Shown piece by piece: positions 6,738 through 11,649 of a stretch of DNA of 11,649 bases (positions are counted from its first letter, which is position 1; every line of letters starts with the position of its first letter). The notes under the pieces were generated by a model. That model was not told the DNA's origin. It was given only the letters and a program-made list of their open reading frames with translations, and made no database searches. The position numbers were made by a program, and so were the translations under genes. The DNA is from Candidatus Nitrosopumilus sp. (GTDB lineage: Archaea; Thermoproteota; Nitrososphaeria; Nitrososphaerales; Nitrosopumilaceae): positions 1 through 11,649 of the forward strand of contig DAOWGL010000154.1 of the NCBI GenBank assembly GCA_030637455.1. Reading direction: 5' to 3'.

Positions 6738-7223
6738 TTAAAAAGAAGAATTTTTAGGATATTTTGATTTAAATTCATCTAGTTTTTCCAAAATTCTTTT
6801 CATGGTAGATTCAGAAAATTTGAAATTTTTTGTTTTAATTTTTAAAATAGGATTAGATGATAAAGTGTCAAAAAAATCATTGGTTGGAACAAATCCAAAA
6901 TGAACAAATTCAAATTCATTAGCACCTATTTCAATTGCAAATTCAAAAAATAGTATAAACATCTCTTCATATTTATCGATATAAACAAAAACATGACTAA
7001 ATTCAGATTTTTTCATTCGATCAAATAAATCAAATTTTATATCATTAATTGTAACTGTTCCAGAAGCAGTCGAATATAATGAAAATATTTCTACAGGTAT
7101 TTTAGATTCATCTTGAATTGTCCAAGGAATATTTTCTAAATTTTTAAGAACAGTAGTATCATCAGAATCTTGTTCTTTATCAGATAATTCAATTAAATCG
7201 CCAACAATCACCATGATCAACAT
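6738..7223 (-). CDS. 161-residue hypothetical protein
   Basis: The frame runs from ATG 7223 to TAA 6738 and gives an acidic, soluble-looking protein without cysteine. It alternates hydrophobic strands and helices (FSHVFVYIDKYEEMFILFFE, NEFEFVHFGFVPTNDFF) and ends in a charged helix. No known family is recognised. The in-frame ATG at 7214 is an alternative: the TATA-like TTATTTTAAAAA (minus strand, about 7236-7247) is 27 bp from 7214 but only 18 bp from 7223, so a leaderless transcript would favour the shorter form starting MVIVGDLIEL. The gene diverges from the 182-residue gene across 69 bp, and the two may be co-regulated. Confidence 0.65.
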   Translation of the reverse strand: MLIMVIVGDLIELSDKEQDSDDTTVLKNLENIPWTIQDESKIPVEIFSLYSTASGTVTINDIKFDLFDRMKKSEFSHVFVYIDKYEEMFILFFEFAIEIGANEFEFVHFGFVPTNDFFDTLSSNPILKIKTKNFKFSESTMKRILEKLDEFKSKYPKNSSF

Positions 7224-7234
7224 TATACAGTTGG

Positions 7235-7271
7235 CTTTTTAAAATAACCTAACAAGGATTTTATTAAAAAG
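7235..7271. promoter_or_regulatory. Divergent promoter region of two hypothetical genes
   Basis: The stretch holds two TATA-like boxes: TTATTTTAAAAA read on the minus strand (about 7236-7247), serving the 161-residue gene, and ATTTTATTAAAAAG on the plus strand (7258-7271), about 28 bp before ATG 7293. Confidence 0.4.
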
Positions 7272-7292
7272 AATCATAGCCATCGTTAAGAT

Positions 7293-7841
7293 ATGGAAGA
7301 AGAATCAAATCCAATCAAGGATTATTTGTTTGAATATATAGAAAAATCAGAAATAATTCCAAAACTAATTGTTGAAAAGAAATTTGATCAAATTATCGAG
7401 GATATTACAAAGAACTGTTATGATCATATTTTATCAATGGAAGAAGAAGATGAGGCAGTTGGAGTGTTTGCAACAGGTTTATTGCATTATTTACTCACTA
7501 ATGCATTGATTACAAGCCAAAGAAAGGTAGAGTATGGCGGAAATGAACTGGACATTGTAGTTCCAGGTATCAAGACATTGGAAAAAGATTCTAAAAAAAC
7601 ATTATTGATTTGCATACCAAAATCATCAGATATAACAATAATTAACGAAAAAATTTCAAAGTTGGAAAAAATTCAATCAGAAAAAGAAAACATTTGGTTG
7701 GTTTTATCTAAAGATATGCCCACAGGAAAAAAATCATTCATACTATCCAAAGATAACAACACATTTTCAAAAATTATTTTTGAGATTGCACAATTTACTA
7801 ACGTTCACGGTACAAACAAGTTCAAAATTTTAAGAATCTAA
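7293..7841 (+). CDS. 182-residue hypothetical protein, possibly restriction-endonuclease-like fold
   Basis: The ATG at 7293 sits 28 bp after a TATA-like box. The N-terminal 55 residues look helical and acidic; the central part, VEYGGNELDIVVPGIKTLE followed by KKTLLICIPKSSD, resembles the core of PD-(D/E)xK nuclease-like folds, where a strand ending in D is followed by a strand carrying ExK. Here the second motif reads ICIPK, so the usual Glu is missing and any nuclease activity is doubtful. The rest (SKLEKIQSEKENIWLVLSKD) continues as helix and strand. The fold call is inference from pattern only. The gene ends directly against the bioD stop codon with no bases between. Confidence 0.65.
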   Translation: MEEESNPIKDYLFEYIEKSEIIPKLIVEKKFDQIIEDITKNCYDHILSMEEEDEAVGVFATGLLHYLLTNALITSQRKVEYGGNELDIVVPGIKTLEKDSKKTLLICIPKSSDITIINEKISKLEKIQSEKENIWLVLSKDMPTGKKSFILSKDNNTFSKIIFEIAQFTNVHGTNKFKILRI

Positions 7842-8528
7842 TTATTTTAATAGTGATTTCAAATCAATGTTCTTTTTGAAAATTTTATTCAAAGATGAAT
7901 CACTCATATCTTTGATGAATGGGATTGAACCTAAAACAGGTACACCGGTAAGATTTTTCAAGTCACGAGTCAAGTCTTTAACTGCATAGCCATTGTCAAA
8001 ATTATTAATTATAATTCCTTTAACAGGAATTTTATATTTTTCACACATCTTTACGGTCATTATAGTGTGATTCACAGTCCCAACTTTACTTCGAGTAACA
8101 ATTACTGTGGGAATTTTCATTTCTTTAATCAAATTTGTAATGTAATAGTCTTTGAGAATAGGAGTCATTATCCCACCCATTCCCTCTACCAGTAACACAT
8201 CATGAAGTTTTGATAATTTTTTAAAACTAGATAGAATGGTTGAAATTTTTGGTTTTGTTTTTAATTTCTTCCATGCCGTATATGGAGATGCAGGTATTGG
8301 AAAAAATTGGGGATTTACTAGGTTTTCAGGATCACATGCATTTGCAGCACGAGATAATATCTCAATGTCTTCTGACTTGTAACCTTTTTTTTGAGCAGAG
8401 CCAGCTGCAAATGGCTTCATCACACCAACATCCACATTCATTTTTCGAAGTACAACTGCAAGTCCTGCCGTGATGTAGGTTTTCCCAACATCAGTATCAG
8501 TTCCTGTGATAAAGAGAGATTTCAACAA
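7842..8528 (-). CDS. bioD: Dethiobiotin synthetase
   Basis: BioD closes the ureido ring of dethiobiotin from 7,8-diaminopelargonic acid, CO2 and ATP in the cytosol. The 228-residue product has the P-loop GTDTDVGKT (residues 9-17), the catalytic lysine in MKPFAAG (K38), and the VEGMGG segment (E115), all at the positions known for BioD. No ATG exists at the N-terminus: the frame is closed upstream by a stop (8537-8535), and only tandem TTG codons (8528 and 8525) precede the conserved LFITGTD strand, so TTG is used. A TATA-like GAATTAAT on the minus strand (8551-8558) lies 26 bp before it. It diverges from bioA, as in many biotin loci. Confidence 0.93.
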   Translation of the reverse strand: MLKSLFITGTDTDVGKTYITAGLAVVLRKMNVDVGVMKPFAAGSAQKKGYKSEDIEILSRAANACDPENLVNPQFFPIPASPYTAWKKLKTKPKISTILSSFKKLSKLHDVLLVEGMGGIMTPILKDYYITNLIKEMKIPTVIVTRSKVGTVNHTIMTVKMCEKYKIPVKGIIINNFDNGYAVKDLTRDLKNLTGVPVLGSIPFIKDMSDSSLNKIFKKNIDLKSLLK

Positions 8529-8546
8529 GAATAATTAGTGGAGTTC

Positions 8547-8575
8547 ATTGATTAATTCATCGGTTAATTATTAAG
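8547..8575. promoter_or_regulatory. Back-to-back bioD/bioA promoters
   Basis: In the 69 bp between the two TTG starts, GAATTAAT (minus strand, 8551-8558) is 26 bp before bioD and TAATTATTAA (8565-8574) is about 28 bp before bioA. The two boxes are only 6 bp apart, so the two promoters must compete or share a regulator. An imperfect inverted pair, AATAATTA (8530-8537) and TAATTATT (8565-8572), spans the region. Confidence 0.5.
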
Positions 8576-8597
8576 ATCTGAAACTATACAAAATCCG

Positions 8598-9914
8598 TTG
8601 AAAAGTTCTGTCTGGCATCCAAACACTCAGATGAAAGAATGGGGTGAATTTACAAAAATTACCAGTGCAAAAGGAGTGTGGTTAACAGACGCTAAAGGTA
8701 AGAAAATGATAGACGGCGTGGCATCAATGTGGTGCAACGTATGGGGGCATTCAAACCCACAACTAATCAAAGCCATTAATCAACAAAGCAAAAAACTCCA
8801 GCACTCATCACAGTTTAACCTAACAACAGAGCCTGCAGAAAAACTTGCAGACAGTCTTGTAAAAATATCACCGAGGATGCACAAGGTGTTTTATTCAGAT
8901 AACGGCTCATCTGCAATGGAAATTGCAATCAAAATAGCATTACAGTATTGGAAAAACATAGGTAACAAAAAGAAAACAGAAATTGCAACGTTACAAAACG
9001 GATATCATGGGGATACATTTGGAGCAATGTCTGTAGGGTATGTTCCAGAATTCTTTGGTAAATTTAAAAAACAATTATTTTCAACAATACAATTTCCAGT
9101 TCCAAACAAATACAGAATGCCAAAAGGGTTTACTTTAACAGACTATCAAAATTATTGTTTAGATAAAATCGAAAAAAGATTTTCCAAAAAAGACAACATT
9201 GCAGCATTTGTAATGGAGAGTGGTGCACAGGTTGCAGGGGGAGTCATGATTTATTCTAAAGGATTTCAAAAAAAGATCAGTCAACTATGTAAAAAACATG
9301 ATGTATTGTTTGTTCTAGATGAAATAGCAACAGGATTTGGCAGATTAGGATCAATGACACAGTATGAAGAACAAAAAAGTATTCCAGACATTGTAGCATA
9401 TGGAAAAATGTTAACTGGAGGATATCTAACAATGGCTGCAACTTTAACAAATAAGAAAATTTATGACTCATTCTTAGGAGAGTTTAATGACTGGAAACAT
9501 CTATTCCATGGACATACATACACTGGAAACCCAATTGCTGCAGCTGTAGCATATGAAAATATCCAAATGTACAAGAAAAATAATTTGATTAAAAAAATTC
9601 AAAAAACATCTAAAACATTTGAAAAATATTATAATGAAATTTCAGAAATAGGCATTGTAGGGGACATTAGACACAAAGGGATGCTCATGGGGATTGAACT
9701 AGTCAAGGATAAATTAAAAAAAATACCAATTTCGCCTAAAAAATCAATAAACAAAATCTTTTTTGAAGAAGGGAAAAAGAATGGGATCTATCTTAGAACA
9801 CTAGGCAACATAGTCATGCTTGTTCCGCCTTTAGCAATATCTGAATCAGAGTTAGATTTACTCCTAAAAAGAACAATATCTACAATCAAATCTGCAAAAT
9901 CAAAGGTGATTTGA
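8598..9914 (+). CDS. bioA: Adenosylmethionine-8-amino-7-oxononanoate aminotransferase
   Basis: BioA is a PLP-dependent fold-type I (class III) aminotransferase that makes 7,8-diaminopelargonic acid from KAPA, usually with S-adenosylmethionine as amino donor. The 438-residue length is normal. Visible motifs are the BioA-typical N-terminus SVWHPNTQM (4-12), the cofactor site GSSAMEIA (103-110), YHGDTFGAMS (136-145), D241 in VLDEIATGFGR (PLP ring nitrogen) and the Schiff-base lysine K270 in AYGKMLTGG. Because the WHP motif begins at residue 6, the start must be TTG 8598; the next ATG (8631) would remove it, and a stop closes the frame at 8565-8567. A putative BirA operator follows its stop codon by one base. 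Confidence 0.93.
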   Translation: MKSSVWHPNTQMKEWGEFTKITSAKGVWLTDAKGKKMIDGVASMWCNVWGHSNPQLIKAINQQSKKLQHSSQFNLTTEPAEKLADSLVKISPRMHKVFYSDNGSSAMEIAIKIALQYWKNIGNKKKTEIATLQNGYHGDTFGAMSVGYVPEFFGKFKKQLFSTIQFPVPNKYRMPKGFTLTDYQNYCLDKIEKRFSKKDNIAAFVMESGAQVAGGVMIYSKGFQKKISQLCKKHDVLFVLDEIATGFGRLGSMTQYEEQKSIPDIVAYGKMLTGGYLTMAATLTNKKIYDSFLGEFNDWKHLFHGHTYTGNPIAAAVAYENIQMYKKNNLIKKIQKTSKTFEKYYNEISEIGIVGDIRHKGMLMGIELVKDKLKKIPISPKKSINKIFFEEGKKNGIYLRTLGNIVMLVPPLAISESELDLLLKRTISTIKSAKSKVI

Positions 9915-9915
9915 C

Positions 9916-9946
9916 TGTTAACCCCCCATACCAGTTAGGGTTAACC
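9916..9946. promoter_or_regulatory. Candidate BirA-type biotin operator upstream of bioB
   Basis: TGTTAACC (9916-9923), a 15-base spacer and GGTTAACC (9939-9946) form a dyad with 7 of 8 positions symmetric. This fits the BirA box known from bacteria and some archaea (TTGTwAACC-N14/15-GGTTwACAA) in both half-site sequence and spacing. It starts one base after the bioA stop and ends 11 bases before the bioB TATA box. The GTTAACCC/GGGTTAAC arms could alternatively form an RNA hairpin after bioA, though no U tract follows. Confidence 0.6.
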
Positions 9947-9957
9947 TTTCCAGTAAT

Positions 9958-9967
9958 GTTATAAAAT
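9958..9967 (+). promoter_or_regulatory. TATA box of bioB
   Basis: GTTATAAAAT is centred about 26 bp before the bioB ATG at 9988. This is the clearest TATA box of the window, and it suggests bioB has its own leaderless transcript rather than depending on read-through from bioA. Confidence 0.55.
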
Positions 9968-9987
9968 AGAATTATTTTAATTAAATT

Positions 9988-10965
9988 ATGAATGCTCTGG
10001 AATTCATCAAAGAGTGTCAAGAAAAAGTATTTTCAGGAAATCACATAACAGTAGATGACGCAAAAAAATTACTAGATGTACCAGAGGAGAATCTTAAAAA
10101 TTTAGCAAGGTATGCAAATGAGATTACTCGTAATTTTAATGGGGACAAAGTTGATGTTGAACAATTAAACAATATTAAAAAAAATGCATGTAGTGAAGAC
10201 TGTACATTTTGTGGACAATCTGCATTTTTTGATACAGGGATAGAATCATATCAATTACCAACACCAGAAGAAGTAGTTACCAAGGCAAAAAAAGCAAAAG
10301 AAGAAGGAGCAGAGTCATATTGTCTTGTTGCAGCATGGAGAGAACCATCCACTACAGATTTTCAAAAGGTGTGCAAAATTATTACAGAAATTAATGACAA
10401 AGTAGGAATTAGTGTTGAATGTAGTTTAGGTTTTCTTACACCTGAACAAGCAAAAAAACTAAAAGAACTCAAAGTAAAAAGATACAACCACAATTTAGAG
10501 ACTGCAAAATCAAAATTTTCTGAAATATGTACTACTCACACATATGAAGATAGACTAAAGACACTTGGAATTGCAAGAGAAGCTGGACTGGAATTGTGTA
10601 CTGGTGGAATCATAGGATTGGGAGAAACACGTGAACAAAGATTAGAATTAACATTAGAATTAGCTAGACTATATCCAGAAGAAGTAACAATTAACATTCT
10701 AGTTCCAGTTCCAGGAACCCCATTAGAATTACAAGCAGATTTACCAAATTCTGAGATTGTTAGAATGTTTTCTGTGATCAGATTTCTATTACCAGAATCA
10801 GTTATCAAAATTTCAGGCGGACGTGAAACTAATCTTGATGATTCAGGTGAGGAATTACTTCAAAGTGGAGCAAATGGAATTATCACTGCAGGATACCTCA
10901 CTATGGATGGAAATGAGGCTGAAAAAGACCGTAAAATGATTGAAAAAATTGGCCTCCAAATCTAA
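9988..10965 (+). CDS. bioB: Biotin synthase (radical SAM)
   Basis: BioB inserts sulfur into dethiobiotin to give biotin, using a radical-SAM [4Fe-4S] cluster and a sacrificial [2Fe-2S] cluster. The radical-SAM motif CSEDCTFC supplies C68, C72 and C75, followed by GQSAF. The second cluster's ligands are all present in their usual contexts: C112 in YCLVAAWREP, C145 in VECSLGF, C204 in ELCTGGIIGLGET and R279 in SGGRE. YNHNLET (166-172) is also diagnostic. At 325 residues the protein is of normal length and appears complete and functional. ATG 9988 is supported by a good TATA box 26 bp upstream. It is the only bio gene here with an ATG start. Confidence 0.96.
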   Translation: MNALEFIKECQEKVFSGNHITVDDAKKLLDVPEENLKNLARYANEITRNFNGDKVDVEQLNNIKKNACSEDCTFCGQSAFFDTGIESYQLPTPEEVVTKAKKAKEEGAESYCLVAAWREPSTTDFQKVCKIITEINDKVGISVECSLGFLTPEQAKKLKELKVKRYNHNLETAKSKFSEICTTHTYEDRLKTLGIAREAGLELCTGGIIGLGETREQRLELTLELARLYPEEVTINILVPVPGTPLELQADLPNSEIVRMFSVIRFLLPESVIKISGGRETNLDDSGEELLQSGANGIITAGYLTMDGNEAEKDRKMIEKIGLQI

Positions 10966-10999
10966 CAATGTAAATCGAATTTTCTGTGACCATATGCCA

Positions 11000-11024
11000 T
11001 TTTTTTCATGATTCTGAATTTTTT
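11000..11024 (+). terminator. Two T-runs after bioB, probable terminator
   Basis: T7 (11000-11006) and T6 (11019-11024) lie 35-60 bp after the bioB stop on the + strand. Such paired U tracts are the usual archaeal termination signal and would separate bioB from bioF. Confidence 0.45.
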
Positions 11025-11093
11025 GTTATAAGATGTATTATTCCAAATTATGACGAGTAAAACTGACTCATAATCGCAAGAATGATTATAACA
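11024..11093 (+). other. Nested inverted repeats, possible structured RNA
   Basis: TGTTATAA (11024-11031) pairs perfectly with TTATAACA (11086-11093) and encloses a second hairpin, ATTATGA (11047-11053) with TCATAAT (11068-11074), the latter with a small inner stem AGT-AAA-ACT. A third pairing, ATAATC (11070-11075) with GATTAT (11084-11089), would compete with both. It lies between bioB and bioF. No known RNA family is recognised; AT-rich DNA produces some pairing by chance. Confidence 0.3.
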
Positions 11094-11187
11094 TTTCAGG
11101 CTTGAAAGTGAGTGAATAAGATGATAACTAAAAGTGTATCATTTTAAATTGACATAATATTATCTATTTGATCGTATATCTATTTTT

Positions 11188-11283
11188 ATGAAAAAACAAT
11201 ATGAAATGAATTCTAGTATGATTGATTTACAACAAATGACAAACAAACTCTTGTTGAAGATAAAACAAACCCCTGTATCATAA
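11188..11283 (+). CDS. Possible 31-residue small protein
   Basis: ATG 11188 to TAA 11283 encodes MKKQYEMNSSMIDLQQMTNK and ends LLLKIKQTPVS. An AT-rich box ATAATATTAT (11154-11163) lies about 30 bp upstream, near the spacing of leaderless promoters here. The product is basic and could form an amphipathic helix; nothing else supports a function. The rest of 10966-11353 shows no other ORF that can be defended. Confidence 0.3.
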   Translation: MKKQYEMNSSMIDLQQMTNKLLLKIKQTPVS

Positions 11284-11318
11284 ACAACTAATCAAATTAA
11301 TACCAAATTAGGATTATT

Positions 11319-11328
11319 CTAAAAAATT
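11319..11328 (+). promoter_or_regulatory. TATA-like element ahead of the bioF minigene
   Basis: TCTAAAAAAT lies about 30 bp before ATG 11354, so a transcript starting at or just before that ATG would carry the seven-codon minigene as the first reading frame, with bioF following. Confidence 0.4.
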
Positions 11329-11353
11329 AACATCATAAGAAACGATTTTACGC

Positions 11354-11377
11354 ATGGCTAATTTCAATAAGAGGTAA
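11354..11377 (+). promoter_or_regulatory. Seven-codon leader minigene abutting bioF
   Basis: ATG 11354 opens MANFNKR followed by TAA (11375-11377), and the bioF GTG comes with no gap. The minigene is in the same frame as bioF. Its last codons contain GAGG (11371-11374), a Shine-Dalgarno match placed for the GTG at 11378. This layout suits translational coupling: a ribosome on the minigene terminates right at the bioF start. It could instead be a former start separated from bioF by a stop mutation. Confidence 0.45.
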
Positions 11378-11385
11378 GTGACCTC
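11371..11385 (+). promoter_or_regulatory. Hairpin masking the bioF Shine-Dalgarno and start codon
   Basis: GAGGT (11371-11375) pairs perfectly with ACCTC (11381-11385) around the loop AAGTG, which holds the GTG start. The stem would bury the Shine-Dalgarno sequence until a ribosome on the minigene opens it. Five base pairs make a weak hairpin, so this is a suggestion. Confidence 0.35.
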
Positions 11386-11649
11386 CAAGCGTAAACTGAA
11401 CTTTGTGAATTCAGAATTAAAAAATCTGAAACAAAAAAATCTTTATCGTAAAATGAGATATGGAATAGCCAAAGGTTCGAAAATAACTATCAATGGCAAA
11501 GAACTTCTCAACTTGTGCTCAAATGATTATTTGGGTATACCAACTACAAAAATACAAATCAAACAATTACAGTCAAGTTCCAGACTAGTCTCAGGAAATG
11601 ATGAATCATATAGAAAATTAGAAGATGCACTTGCAAAACACAAATCACA
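11378..11649 (+). CDS. bioF: 8-amino-7-oxononanoate synthase, 5' part (runs off window)
   Basis: BioF is a PLP-dependent alpha-oxoamine synthase that condenses pimeloyl-CoA or pimeloyl-ACP with L-alanine to give KAPA, the substrate of BioA. Only the first 90 codons are present. Family hallmarks are CSNDYLG (residues 47-53, matching SSNDYLGL of other BioF) and the following SSSRLVSGNDESYRKLEDAL, equivalent to GSGGSGHVSG...HQALEEEL. GTG 11378 is chosen because GAGG lies 3 bases upstream; GTG 11405 (nine residues shorter, no ribosome site) is the alternative. The PLP lysine lies beyond the window. The gene is separated from bioB by about 390 bp plus the leader minigene, so it is probably a separate transcript. 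Confidence 0.88.
   Translation, partial: MTSKRKLNFVNSELKNLKQKNLYRKMRYGIAKGSKITINGKELLNLCSNDYLGIPTTKIQIKQLQSSSRLVSGNDESYRKLEDALAKHKS

Noticed and set aside
8539..8569. Possible second BirA box between bioD and bioA
   Set aside because: GGTTAATT (8562-8569) resembles one half-site, but the base stretch at the required distance (8539-8546) does not match the other half.
10536..10808. 90-codon minus-strand frame inside bioB
   Set aside because: Shadow of bioB, which has all cluster ligands in the sense frame.
11050..11092. C/D-box-like guide RNA (ATGACGA ... CTGA ... ATGATTA)
   Set aside because: Boxes are imperfect and the first guide space is far too short for a C/D RNA.

Overview
This AT-rich (roughly two-thirds A+T) window looks like chromosome of an ammonia-oxidising archaeon of the Nitrososphaerota (Thaumarchaeota), most like Nitrosopumilus. 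The case rests on an archaeal type II glyceraldehyde-3-phosphate dehydrogenase, a mevalonate-pathway HMG-CoA synthase, small zinc-ribbon proteins of archaeal type, and TATA-like boxes about 25-30 bp ahead of start codons that mostly lack a Shine-Dalgarno sequence (leaderless genes). No tRNA, rRNA, CRISPR array, insertion sequence or phage gene was seen. The genus is inferred from how the proteins read; no search was run.

Layout. 1-1217: 3' part of a CNNM/CorC-type membrane protein (+), whose end overlaps by 14 bp the end of gap (-, 1204-2256). 2257-3962: many very small + strand genes, including four two-CxxC zinc-ribbon miniproteins (2328, 2520, 2822 and 3402), a lysine-rich disordered protein (3048), a possible 23-residue membrane peptide (3567) and a helical 99-residue protein (3663). 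4119-4484: a long open frame for an Ig-like secreted-type domain with no start codon or signal peptide, probably a gene remnant. 4524-5228: membrane-anchored DsbA-like thiol oxidoreductase with a TTG start. 5341-6735: HMG-CoA synthase. 6738-7841: two divergent genes of unknown function.

7842-11649 is a biotin synthesis locus: bioD (-) diverging from bioA (+), then bioB and the 5' part of bioF, which runs off the window. Together they give the last four steps from KAPA formation to biotin (BioF, BioA, BioD, BioB). bioD and bioA start with TTG and bioF apparently with GTG; only bioB has ATG. A BirA-type operator (TGTTAACC-N15-GGTTAACC) lies between the bioA stop and the bioB TATA box. Before bioF a seven-codon in-frame minigene abuts the GTG start, and its Shine-Dalgarno sequence can pair with the first codons of bioF. 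The roughly 390 bp between bioB and this minigene also hold terminator-like T runs, nested inverted repeats and a possible 31-codon ORF.

The best leads are the BirA-like operator, the bioF minigene/hairpin, the start-less Ig-like ORF and the zinc-ribbon cluster.
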